Shown here: piece after piece, positions 1-10,783 of the stretch
Layout: every line of letters begins with the position of its first letter
How positions within the stretch are numbered: position 1 is the first letter of the stretch
NCBI GenBank assembly: GCA_021209875.1
Contig: JAGYVD010000006.1
Coordinates: 2,666,001 to 2,730,000 of the forward strand
Source: Rosellinia necatrix
Taxonomy: Eukaryota > Ascomycota > Sordariomycetes > Xylariales > Xylariaceae
Direction of reading: 5' to 3'
DNA length: 64,000 nt
The notes under the pieces: model-generated
Told to the model about the DNA's origin: nothing
Seen by the model: only the letters and a program-made list of their open reading frames with translations
The model's database searches: none
Position numbers and translations under genes: made by a program

Positions 1-872
1 ACAGACGACCCTTTGGAGGGGCGTGTTGTCTAGGGGATTTATAGCGAGCATGCAGTTGACCTGCTTACCGTCGCTACGATTATACGCTCGATTGGATAAA
101 TCCATACCGCCGAAGTCCCGCTGGGTCTCGGAAAATCCGAGACCAAGTGCCCTCGTGTTTGTAAGCCTGTCTCGCTGCTAGCGGCTGCATGGGCCCAAGT
201 GTCCCAGAGGCTCGCCGTCTTCAAGGCCTTAGTGCACCAACCATATCGGGAACTTGAGCGCGAACTTCGCATAGGATAATTCCTTCCATGTGACGCATCC
301 GCTAGGGATCAACGTATAAGGATTTTGTATCTTTAGGAAGGGGGGTGTGATATTCGTCGAGCTCCTTCACGTATATGGGGCTTTGTGGGCAGCTCGAGGG
401 CATCCTTTGCTAGAACCATTTGACCGTGAGGGTTTGTTGGGGAGCAAGGGTGTCGAATTGGTGTCGAATCAGTACATTATGGCGATCACGATAGTGGGCT
501 GGCCAGGACTCCGGAGGTCTTACCGGCAGCGGGGTCTAATTTATGTCGTCTTCGTTATGAAGCCCCAGACGTCATGATGGGAGGAGAGCTCTGGAGGTTG
601 CAAGGGTTAGCAAAGGCGTCGTTCTTATGATATACGCGACGGTGCTGGCGCTTTGCGGCTGGCTCGTCTGTCGCGTCAAAGGACAGAGGCCACGTCGCGA
701 CTAGGTCATCAAGGCCCTTGTGAAGGAGCTGAAGCCAGGTCTTGGTTCGATGGCCTTATCAATAGATAACGCGTTCGTGATTATGGCCTAGCAAACTATT
801 ACCAAATATGATGATGTGGATGATGTAGAAACAGAGAATGACTGATTACTGAATATGTAAGCTACCTAGTAT

Positions 873-937
873 GCGGAGACAATGCGGAGACTATGCGGAG
901 ACTATGCGGAGACAATGCGGAGACAATGCGGAGACTA
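873..937. repeat. 11-bp minisatellite, 6 units
   Basis: Six head-to-tail copies of an 11-bp unit GCGGAGACWAT run without interruption. Copies differ only at the W position (A or T), and the last copy is one base short. It lies in non-coding sequence and has no visible link to a gene. Confidence 0.9.
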
Positions 938-1396
938 CAAGAACGTGCATACACTAGTGTACTTCAGCTGAGGGGGAAATTGTGGGGGCAAACAGCCTTC
1001 ATAGTGTCAGCTGGGTTTCCATATGTAGGCAGTGCAAACACACGTTAAGTCTATATATAGCCTTATATCTCAACCCCTGTAAATATGGGCTAGCACCCCT
1101 GTCCTTCATCCCCGCTATGAAGTTTTACTGCCATATTGGAATCTCAGTTACGCCTTCACAATAGCATTCATAGAGATTGATAGATCATATTAAATAAGCG
1201 CAAGCTTTTCTTAACGGAGTTAACCCCAAATACTTGTGGTGGATTTTAGATCTCAGTGTTTCGGCGTTTTTACTGTTTTTGAGGTCTACCTAGTGCGGCG
1301 TCTGGGAGTGACTAGGTAGGCATGACGTCTAAGTTAGGAGCGAAACAACTGTGCGACTCTGTTGGGCCGCCGTCAAAGAGGGTCAGGATTTGGAAT

Positions 1397-1699
1397 ATGG
1401 CCCAAGAACTAGCAACAGAATTACAGGCCAGCAGCAGTCATCTAAAGGAATTCTTAACCGAAAGGTGAGAAGACGAGGAAGCCCGTATGAAACAACTAAT
1501 GCAAACCTTTGGGACCGACGTAGCCTCACAGATCTACGCTATGAATAACTATCTGCTCTAATAATTTAAGAACATGAAAACAGAGTTCGAGAACTATATT
1601 ATCAACTTAGCAGACGCAACAGCCGAGCGGTCCGAGGAAGTCAAACACGAAATCGCGACGCTTAAAACAGCGTTAGTTAAAAAAAAAAAAAAAAAAAAA
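1397..1699 (+). pseudogene. Decayed coiled-coil (gag-like?) frame ending in an A-run
   Basis: Starting at the ATG at 1397 the frame reads MAQELATELQASSSHLKEF and meets a TGA where CGA would give Arg. The same frame then continues with EDEEARMKQLMQTFGTDVAS and stops at TAA. A further stretch from about 1573 reads as a charged helix (FKNMKTEFENYIINLADAT, then Glu/Lys-rich) and runs into about 20 uninterrupted A residues at 1680-1699. The helical, Lys/Glu-rich composition and terminal A-run resemble the 3' end of a reverse-transcribed element or a processed copy. The CGA-to-TGA change would fit repeat-induced point mutation. No reverse transcriptase is present, so the family is not established. 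It could also be an old processed pseudogene. Confidence 0.4.
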
Positions 1700-2337
1700 C
1701 CCTATGCCTAGAGAGATGGGGTGTCTTGCGCGGCATTGCCCTGCACCCGCAGGGTGAGAAAAGAGGCCCTATTAATCGTTCTCCTTCCGTGATGCCAGTT
1801 TCTATATTGCCTGCCTTAGTTGCCTGCCTTGGCAGCCCCCCCCTGGTGGCGTGAGCACCGATCAGGACGCCCTCCAAGCGCCTAGGATCGGGTTTCCTAC
1901 CCTACCCCAAAAATATATTATTGCCGCGCTGAAGCACATTGGTATTTTCATGTACAACTGACTCTTCAGCCCCATATGTGATTAAATATCAAAGAGAAAG
2001 CGAGATCGATGCCTACGTCGTTGTGCCTTATCTAGTGACCCCACGTGGGTGTAGTTTACAACAATTTCAAGGCTTAATTTAATAGTTAGCCCGTTTATTA
2101 GTAAACCGCACTCTGTAAAGATTTTCAAATTTCTACACATACTGGTAAATAACCATCATCTTGTTGAGACCTATTATACTTAAATATTTCTGCTTCATGA
2201 TGAGAATATTGTAGCTATTTTAACTGAATTACACTACCGCAAACATAAGCGAAGTAAGAGAGCATGAGAGACGCAGTCTAAGTATAGAGCAGGCCTATGA
2301 GAAGGCAAGGAGAACCAAGATAATTTCATAAACATTA

Positions 2338-3904
2338 TTAGCTCATCAAGAAGTCTATGGAAACAAATCCTACACTCAGAGATAGCCAACACAGGATCAA
2401 GAAGAGTCTGCTCCGTGAAGTCTGACCAACGATAATAGCAAAAAGAGTACCAAGGGACAAATAGAAGAGAGGGATGATGAAACCCCAAAAAACCTCGTTA
2501 GAAAATCCAGCAATGAAAAACGCTAGTGTGCTTGCTACCCACACACACAAGCATAGAAACCATATCTTCTCTTTGGCAAACCACTGTCGAAACGGCTCTA
2601 TTTGAGCCGGCGTGTTAAATGATATTGAGCCACCGTCTAGTTTCGTATTTATCGTGGTTTTTAATCGACAGTCCGGTGTTGTAGACACTTTAATACCACT
2701 GTCTAATTGTTCGTCTATACTTCTGACAAGAATACCTAGGGCTTGATAGCCTTTGGGGGCCTCGGTATCTTTCGTAAGTCGATGCCGCGTGTGGCGTGAG
2801 AGTAACAAGGCAAGACAGCCAATGGTCCAAAGAGCAACAAATATAATTAGAAGGAATATCTGGAGAAACGAAACACCCCACTGATACCTCTACCAACACA
2901 ACTATGTCAGCTCATTTTTCTCATACTGCTGGCATTTGAACTAGGCTCACGTCTTTGACTGGTACACAAATCCCTCGCTGCTCAATGTCATCCTTTAGGT
3001 ATGTCTCATTGGAATATTCCCAAAACGAGCCCGTGCTATTATCTTGCCGGTTGAAATTGGATAGCGGTACCAGATTGTTATCATATGCGCGGATAAAGCC
3101 TTCGTTGAGTGGGACGTAGCCAGTGGCACTGCCAATTAATGTCGGCAAGGCCAAAGACAAAAGCATGCTGTAAATTAGAAAATTACTGGCCGTCTTTGAC
3201 ACAAGGCCTTTAAACTTGATAAAGTCGCGAAGTAAACCGGTCGTAGAGGAAATAGATGGTCCGCTGTCAATAAACAAGATACGATACGTGGCGAATGTGA
3301 TGGGCCGAATAGTCATAGATATCGCCGCATAATCAGCGAACACTTTCCACGTTATCAAAGACAGCGTTGCTTGTCCGCCGCGCCCTACTATCTGCGAAGC
3401 AAGCATCAGTTCCTCTAACATAACCCTACCAACGAACCAAGCGGTGTAGAATAACGTAGGCTGGAGTCTCACCAGGTCCCAGGCGGTATCGATGACCTTC
3501 GCCTGTGTGAATGTCAGGTTCCCAGCAGCAATATTGACCTGGAAAAAATCCGAGATCGCCCAATAATTTCTTAGGTACTCAAGCTGGAAGGATCCGCCAA
3601 CAGTACAATAGTTGACATAGCTTCCATTCAATTTAGCGATGACAATCTCGACTGCAGCAAGAAATAGCGCAGATAGGAGCCACAGTCTGAGACTGACAGA
3701 GCTTTGCCGAATGTCGGCTTTTGCCTGGTGATAAAATTGAAAATAGCGCTTAGCGACAAGCGAAGTCGCTGTCTTGGAATGGGGCGAATTCGTGCCCGGG
3801 TTCTGTTCTTCCTCTTGCTCTTCCTCTTCTTCCAGGTGATTTTCCATGCTTAGCGAGTCTAGAGATAATGTAGACACGTTTAATTGCTCTTGATTTGTAA
3901 ACAT
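2338..3904 (-). CDS. Multi-pass membrane protein, unknown function (2 exons, ~501 aa)
   Basis: Exon 1 is 3904-2951 and exon 2 is 2889-2338. The 61-bp intron (2890-2950) starts GTGAGC, carries GCTGAC and ends GGTAG, and the phase is kept at 0. The start is the ATG at 3904. The frame is open further upstream, but only from a non-ATG codon. The N-terminus is cytosolic-looking with an acidic Glu run. Hydrophobic segments follow: LWLLSALFLAAVEIVIAKL near residue 70, a segment before the intron (LLSLALPTLIGSATG), one just after it (FLQIFLLIIFVALWTIG), and two at the C-terminus (IWFLCLCVWVASTLAFF and GFIIPLFYLSLGTLFAII). There are several N-glycosylation sequons in the loop before the intron. The pattern matches the uncharacterised membrane proteins common in Sordariomycetes. 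I do not recognise a named domain and assign no function. Confidence 0.75.
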
Positions 3905-5038
3905 TGCGAGAGTGGCCTTGCGTGAACGGTATGGGTGCAGTGAGACAAAGAGGATAGAGAATCTTGGGAGGGCACCCTCTGAGGTTCTGGGCAATTGTAG
4001 GAAGATGACGAGATGACGACATATTTAAGCCTATCAACATCTCCGGGCCGGATTGTCTGCTTCGCCACAGATCGTGGGGCCGTTGGGGTGCGTTTCCCCC
4101 AATGACAGTCAAGAATCTGCTCAACAACAATAAACAAGTCGAACACCTCAATTGACTGGTTGGCTTATTCCGGTACTAGGTGATTGGGGAGTTTAAAAGC
4201 AAAGGTTCTCTTGCCCCTTGGGGCCTCCAGTGATAGCCCTCTGTCATGTTGCCCTACATTAGTCCCCCCCTCCTTCGCTTTCTTGAATGAGGTAGGTATC
4301 CCTACTTAGCTACTGCCAAGACGCTGCCTGCTCTTAAATAATGCGAGATCACCCCGCCCGTCGCTTGGCTTGATGTAATTATTGACTCCAGCCTCCATGT
4401 CTCGCGCCTGCGACATGAGAGAAATGACGATTGCGAGGGAGCAACAGATAGTTACAGTATGAGACACAAGCTACCAATATCCTAGTGCCAACACGCTTTT
4501 AAACCTGCAAAGAATAACCAGCTTGCTTATGAGCTACGAGCCTGCAATGTAAGGAGCAGCCTCTGACTTGAGCGTTTCACACTCCGGGTGACATCATCCA
4601 CCAGATCCAAGTACCGTGAGGGCGGACGGATTCAAGGAATCCGTGTTGCGGATCTAGGGTCTTATTAATCTATCGTTGTGGGTGTCTATAGCCTTGGGTG
4701 TATATGCATAAGGGTAAGTGTAGTGATACGTAGTTATAACTCTAATCGTTTTTGCTCCCAAGCCTCTCCAAACGAGCAAAGCTATGTTCCCACATAGAGG
4801 GGATGAGTGCTTGTCAGGACTAACCCTAAACAGGCCAGTCTTCGTCTTATACCGTAGCAGTGTTTTCATAGTATCGACAAACGGCGAAACCGAAGCCTTC
4901 CCTCTGAGATCCCGCATGGCTATATAAGCCGTCTGGTGTCAGTCAATAGCTCATCCGCCCGAGGTCGAGCCCCCATATTTCCTTCATGAAAGACAACACC
5001 GTTTAATAATTACCGACCAGTTCCCACACACGTCGGTC
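3905..5038. other. Intergenic spacer
   Basis: This separates the membrane protein start from the 3' end of the Zn2Cys6 gene. No supported gene. Short frames on the minus strand at 3880-4151 overlap the promoter side of the membrane protein and have no coding signature. It probably contains the promoter and 5' leader of the membrane protein gene and the 3' UTR of the next gene. Confidence 0.5.
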
Positions 5039-6944
5039 TTACCCGACTATATTCGCCTCCGCATCCGGGATGCGTGATAAATCCCGCTGGGAAGCATTCA
5101 CTAGACGCGGCCAGCGGTCAACAAATCATTCCAAGAAAAGAATACGAAATTGGGGAGTGGGAGGGGGCGAGGGCGAGGGAAGGAAAAAGGGAAAGGGGGA
5201 AAGGGGTCTGTCGGGTTCGGCTTACTGATGCTCATCATGAGGATGCCCAGCTCGTCGGCGTCCTCGAGCCACATCTCGACGCGGCGGTCGACGACGGGGC
5301 CCTTCTCGACGAGGAAGAACTCGGCCTGGATGAGCTCGCGGCCGTCCCACTGCGCCAGCCAGCGCGCGTACAGGGCCCCCCCACGACCGCTCGTCCGCCG
5401 CCCGCCAGAGCCAGCCCGGCCCCGGCGCCAGCATCCGCCCCAGCTGCAGGCAGTTGAAGTGCCGCGTCCCGTGGTGCACGCTGTACGCCCAGTGCAGGAA
5501 GTAGATGCTCATCAGCGTCCGTCGCTTCGCTTCGATGTGCGCCCATATGCGCCACGGCGGCCGGACGTGCGACTACAGAGAGGGGGGAGATCGTTCGCGG
5601 TCAGTCATGTACGGATTTCTAGCGTAGTTTCTTTGGGGGGTTTGCGAGCGGGTTGGGTTGGGGGAGAAGGGGAAGGGAAAGGAGAAGGGCGCAGTCTCCC
5701 GAAGAAATTGACTTGGTTCGGAGACGAGGTTATGCACTCTTGGGCAGAAGATGGTCCAGGGGACAGAGATATCACTTACAGCTTCCTCGTGAAGCAGCAT
5801 CCCCGTCGACAAGACGTGGTTCGCCATCTCCTGTACCGCCTCAAATATATGCGCCGGCATGGGCGACAATGTGCTCTGGCGGTTCGAGGGGAAGAGTAGA
5901 ATAATCAGGAGGATCGTCAGGCTTTGCATGGCGGCTAGTAATGTTGGGGCATCGTACGAGTGATACTAAATAGCGGCATTAGTAAACCTCCCGCTATATC
6001 CAAAATGTATCCTACAGCACGCCTCGGCCACACGCCACCCCCACCGCACAGGAGAGTCATCGAAAAGGGGGATAAAGGGTCACGGATGGAGATCCACCTA
6101 GGAATAAACCGGTCTACAAGCTCCTACGACGACAGACAACTTTAAAGAGGAAGAGAAAGGGATTAGAACACACCCTTGCCAAGATACACTCGGCCTCGCA
6201 CTGAACCGCCCCCTGAACGATCTGCTCGGAGCCGGCGGCCTGGCCGACCCACATCTTGCACAGCGTGACGCAGCGCGCGATGTGGTTCGGCATGGCGACG
6301 TCGTCCCCGATATCGCGCCTGCCGTCGCAGCAGAACTGGAAGAGGTGGATGATGGGCGGCAGCTGGATGCTCTTGGCCAGCATGCTCGGCCAGGTCCGGA
6401 ACGCGCGGAAGAGCGTGTGGGCTTGTTTTTTTTATACCCCGGAGTTAGCCACAAAAAAATTAAAAATGAAATAAAAAGATTAAAAATAAAAAAGAAGAAA
6501 GAGAGAGGGAGAGAAGTTACGAAAGAGGAAATCCTCTCGCGGAGAAAAACTCCCTCGATGCACCCCCCCGGGGATGTGTGGGAAGGGAACACGCAAGAGA
6601 ACATACAGCTGTGATCCACGAGCGCGGGCGGATCAGGCGTGATATTCCGGGTCGCGAGCGCGATGATCCACGGATCTATGTCCCCGACAGCGCCCGACGG
6701 GGGCGGTGTTGTCGCCGCCGTCGTCGCCGCCGTCGGCGTCGTGGTGGCGGTCGTGGGTCGGGGCGTGAACGGGTCGGTGTCGCCGTACTGCCGCCACCGC
6801 CGGGGCGTGTCCCGGAAGTACTCCCGCGCGATGAGGCGCATGTCGTTGACGTCGACGGCCGGGCTGCCGCCGCTGCCGTCATCGTCCAGGCCCAGCCGGA
6901 CGTCGTCGAGGCAGCTGTGCGTGTCGGGCGCTGTGCTGTTGCTA

Positions 6945-6979
<35 letters not shown>

Positions 6980-7735
6980 ACAGGAGGTCGAGGCTGCGCC
7001 GCCATGGAAGTCGCCGCTCGACCCCGGCGTCGCATCCGAGGACGGGGAGGCGTCGGCCTCCGCGCCCGGCGCGAAGAGGCCCGGCACCAGACAGCCGTGG
7101 GCCGCCGCCGGGCCCGCGACGGCGGGGAGGATGTGGCCCGTGAAGTCGGCCCCGCAGTCCAGGTAGGCGGCATCCCCCCGCCAGAGGCAGGCCGAGGTGA
7201 AGCGGGGTGTCTGCCGCCGAGCCATAGCCAGGGATCAGGGCGGTAGAGTCGGCGCTAGGGATGGAGGGTAGGGAGTCGGGGTGGCTAGCGGCAGTGGTGG
7301 TGGTGGTGGTGGTGGTAGTGGAGGAGGAGGAGGAGGAGGAGGAGGAGGAGGAGGAGGTGACGACGGGGGTCTGTTGCTCTTGGCGGTCCTCCCCCGTCCT
7401 CGAGGCGGGAGGGCGCGCGTACGCGCAGGACATGTTGCGAGACTCGCAGCGCGAGCATGCCGGACGTTGTAGATCGCATCGAGCCTTGGCCACGATGCAG
7501 CTCCTGTGTACCGCCCAACCAAGGGAGCACCAATTAGCTTTCCCGATCAAACCCCCTTGGAGACGCTGGGGAAAGGGGGGTTGGCAAACCGGCATGCCCT
7601 CTGCCGCACGCTCGGCGTCGGCTCGAGGGTGCATCTCTTCGCGTGGCGCACGAGAGACGACTCTACGCTATCCCCGTCAACAAACGTCCCAACGAGAGCT
7701 TCTACGAGAGCCTCTACGAGAGCCCCAACAACGCC
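5039..7735 (-). CDS. Zn2Cys6 transcription factor, Fungal_trans_2-like, with two apparent C-run frameshifts
   Basis: Exons by phase: 7590 upward (frame open to 7735), 7503-6607, 6421-6174, 5965-5780, 5572-5226, 5100-5039. Splicing the first intron creates the zinc cluster RQRACRSCIVAKARC followed by PACSRCESRNMSC, the full CX2CX6CX6CX2CX6C pattern for DNA binding. A poly-Ser/Thr linker follows, then the helical regulatory domain (TLFRAFRTWPSMLAKSIQLP, LLAAMQSLTILLIILLF, IEAKRRTLMSIYFLHW, RVEMWLEDADELG), typical of Fungal_trans_2 proteins. Two places need one base fewer to keep frame: the C-run 7174-7179 and the C-run 5376-5382. On both sides of each the protein continues the family pattern, so these are either sequencing errors or true inactivating changes. 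The start codon is unresolved: the zinc-cluster frame has no ATG after the TAA at 7736-7738, so another 5' exon is likely. The last intron and 20-residue tail are inferred from splice signals only. Confidence 0.75.
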
Positions 7736-7775
7736 TTAACACCCCCTCAACACCCCCTCAACACCCCCTCAACAA
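7686..7775. repeat. Short tandem repeats at the 5' end of the Zn2Cys6 gene
   Basis: Three copies of a 12-bp unit (TCTACGAGAGCC and close variants) occupy about 7686-7724. Three copies of an 11-bp unit AACACCCCCTC follow at about 7738-7770. They overlap the unresolved 5' exon region of the transcription factor gene on the minus strand and may be part of its leader or first exon. Confidence 0.6.
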
Positions 7776-7803
7776 CCCCCCAAACTCCGAGTCCGTCCAT
7801 CAT

Positions 7804-8726
7804 GCCCAGGACACATGTGGGCACGGAGGTGGGGAGCAGTAGCAACAAAAACACACCACTTTAATTTAAGAGGGAAAGGGGGGAAGGGAGGGGAAGGGAG
7901 AGGGAATCGTTCCAAGACGTACTCTGCTTGAATGTCCTCTTACACAGACTACACCGGTGCCTCGGCTCTACGGTCTCGTTCATCTCAGCTTCCTCTCCTC
8001 TCCGCGTAGACATCAAATTGAGAAGATGGAAGAGGCTGAAACAGGCAATCGCTCACGCGTCCACTCGCGGTCTCACGCGTTCCCGGCCCCTTGATATCTA
8101 CTCGTACGGCATGATCCCGTTCCTCGTGGACGCGAGAGCTTCGCTGAGTCACTTATACGCGGAGTTCCGGGTTGGGCGCCCGTGTTGGTGCATCGTGACC
8201 CCACAGTTAGGATGCACCATACGGTCCATACCCGAGCACACCCGGAAATCCGCGTGCGCTGACTCAGCCATCGCCGATCACCTACAATGTAAATTGGCAC
8301 TAGCTCTGATATTTTATAACTAGTCAATCGTAATAATTTAAAGCATGACTAACTAACTTTGTTTAGTTTTATTGTTTTATTTGGTACTATAGTAAATTCG
8401 TGGAATAGCAGAGACACAACCTCTCAAGGGCACTCACTACCTATGTAGACAGACCTGTTGTGGTTTCTTATTACGATAGGTCTGCTACATACATAAGTGC
8501 TGACCGCCGTCCATGACCAAATTGCATTGTGCACTTCTATGGACCAATCGCCCCTGTCTTCGTATCGATATCTATATACATTTGAAATCCCATATCCAAA
8601 CTCGTGCTGTTCTCTCCCTACGTCGTCAAACGTATAATCATCGTAGTACTCCAACTCCCAACGTATAAAGACCGGCCCAACCTATGTCGGTCCCGTATAA
8701 CCATATATATATCTCTTGTGTCAAGC
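7804..8726. other. Intergenic spacer
   Basis: No supported gene. It lies between the 5' end of the Zn2Cys6 gene and the stop codon of ETF-QO, both on the minus strand, so it should contain the ETF-QO 3' UTR and terminator and the regulator's promoter. The part 8330-8400 is AT-rich. A 131-codon frame on the plus strand at 7928-8323 has no recognisable motif. Confidence 0.5.
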
Positions 8727-10783
8727 TTAGGTCATATAATATTTCGGCCCTTCTCCACCTTGAGGGACGGCCCAGTTGATATCTTGATGAGGAGCCTTGA
8801 TATCGCACGTCTTACAATGAATACAGCTAGCTCGACGTCAGCAACGGTCATCGCGTTCTCGTTCCTCGCGGGCCGGGGCAGAACTCACTTTTGGGAATTG
8901 ATTTGAAATCGAACGCCGAGCGGCTTAGACTCGTCTTCAACATACTCGTAGACGCCGGCCGGGCAGAAGCGGTTCTCGAGGCCTTTATACAGAGGCCACG
9001 TCTCAACCGCATGTGCATCCCAGTCCTTCACTTGCAGATGGACCGGCTGGTCTTCTTCGTGGTTGGTCCCCGTCCGAGAAACACTGGTTAAGATGTCGAA
9101 CGAGATCTTACCATCCGGTTTGGGATACTCGATCTTGGGACATTTATCGGCATGTTTCGTAGCGGCGTGATCAGGTCGCTTATGCTTCAGTGTCCAAGGG
9201 ACTCGCCCCTTGAGCACGTAGGCCTCCAGGCCGGAATACATGACACCACCATACACACCAAGCGGGTTATGGAAAGAAGGTCGCATGTTCCTGACCTCCT
9301 TCAACTCTCTCCAGATCTCCGATTTGCGCAGGGAATCCTCGTAGGCGTAGAGGAAGACAGAACTCGTGTCGCCCCCTGACAGAGCACCCCAGGCTGCTTC
9401 GGCGGCTAGCATGCCGGATTTCATAGCGTTATGCGTACCCTTGACTTTGGGTACGTTCACAAAGCCAGCAGAATCACCAATCAGCGCGCCTCCAGGGAAG
9501 GCAACCTTGGGAATGGACTGAAAGCCACCTTCAATCAGAGCCCTTGCGCCATAGGACAGGCATTTACCACCCTCGAGCACCGATCTATATAGAGGGTGTT
9601 GCTTTAACTTCTGAAATTCGCCGTAGGGGGATAACCAAGGGTTCGGGTAGTCCAGAGCGACGACTAGACCAATACTCACAAGGTTGTCCCCGAAATGATA
9701 CATCCAGGCACCGCCGTAGGTGTCGGAAGGCAGAGGATACCCCATGGAATGCACGATTTGGCCCTTGTTGAATTTGGCGGGGTCTATCTCCCAGACTTCC
9801 TTCAGGCCTAAACCATAGGTCTGGGGTTGGCTGTCTCGCCTGAGGTCAAACTTGTTGATGACTTGTTTTGTCAAGCTACCGTGGCAGCCCTCGGCAAACA
9901 TAGTGACCCTCGCGTGAAACTCCATACCCCGTTCGAAGCTATCTTTCGGCTTCCCATCCCGGGCAATGCCCAGGTCGTTTGTCGCTACGCCCTTGACCGA
10001 CCCGTCCGAGTCGTAGAGGACCTCGGAGGCTGCGAAACCCGGATATACCTCGACACCGACCTCCTCGGCCCGTTCGCCCAGCCATTTGGTGAACTCGTTC
10101 AAGCTGACGATATAGTTGCCGTGGTTGTTCATCTGCGGAGGAATGGGTATGGGTATAGCAGAGGACTTGGTCAAGAACCTCATCTTGTCTGCGGCGGCAG
10201 GGGTGGCATGCCGGAATCGGTTCTCGTTGCCCTCGTCGAGCCAGTCGGGGAAGAGCTCGTTTATGGCGGTGGGCTGTATGACGGCGCCGGAGAGGATATG
10301 CGCGCCAATCTCGCCAGCCTTCTCGAGCAGAAGAACCCGGAAATCCTCATTGCCACTCTCGTTGGCCAATTGCTTCAGACGGATGGCAGCACTCAACCCC
10401 GCAGGTCCTACGACAGTCACAGAACATCAGTAACGATCTCTACGGATGCTCGAGGCACGCAGCACGATCATTCCGGGGTGGGCGGAGAGGGGCAAAATAC
10501 CTCCTCCTATTATACAGACGTCGACCTGGTCACTCTCTCGTTCGATAGAATTGGGGTCAAAGCTCTCTTCGGCGCTCGCGAAGCACCGTGGGCGGGTCGT
10601 GGTAAAGGCTCGCGCGGAGGGGCGGGATATCGGGACAACGGTGGCGGCCTGGCGACCCGTTCGACTCCGCGATGCGGCCGAGGAAGAGTATGAGGCCCTA
10701 CAGACTGGCCGAGCGATGCGCAACTGGGTGGGCAAGAGAGCGCCTCGTCGCGCAAAGGTGCGCAGGGGCGTCGAGGTAGACAT
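8727..10783 (-). CDS. cir2: Electron transfer flavoprotein-ubiquinone oxidoreductase, mitochondrial (3 exons, 633 aa)
   Basis: Exons 10783-10501, 10407-8889 and 8826-8727; introns are 93 and 62 bp and all phases close. The enzyme passes electrons from reduced ETF to ubiquinone in the inner mitochondrial membrane. The first 70 or so residues are Arg/Ser-rich with few acidic residues, as expected for a mitochondrial presequence. The FAD-binding motif [12 protein letters not shown] is rebuilt across intron 1. The body carries family-typical stretches such as [45 protein letters not shown] and [14 protein letters not shown]. The 4Fe-4S ligands are Cys of [10 protein letters not shown] and the cluster CIHCKTC, the latter encoded by the 100-nt last exon, which ends [10 protein letters not shown]. 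Length and order match yeast Cir2 and mammalian ETFDH. The neighbours are unrelated. Confidence 0.97.

Larger units (their letters stand above)
1..2337. other. Left spacer, no intact gene
   Basis: I see no intact gene here. The stretch holds an 11-bp minisatellite and a decayed coiled-coil frame with an A-run, both listed separately. Short open frames at 39-272, 347-577 and 982-1164 have no recognisable motif and no splice structure that extends them. The part from about 2100 to 2230 is AT-rich. Confidence 0.6.

Noticed and set aside
5150..5899. 249-codon plus-strand frame over the 3' part of the Zn2Cys6 gene
   Set aside because: Antisense to exons that match the fungal transcription factor regulatory domain; composition is Arg/Pro-rich noise.
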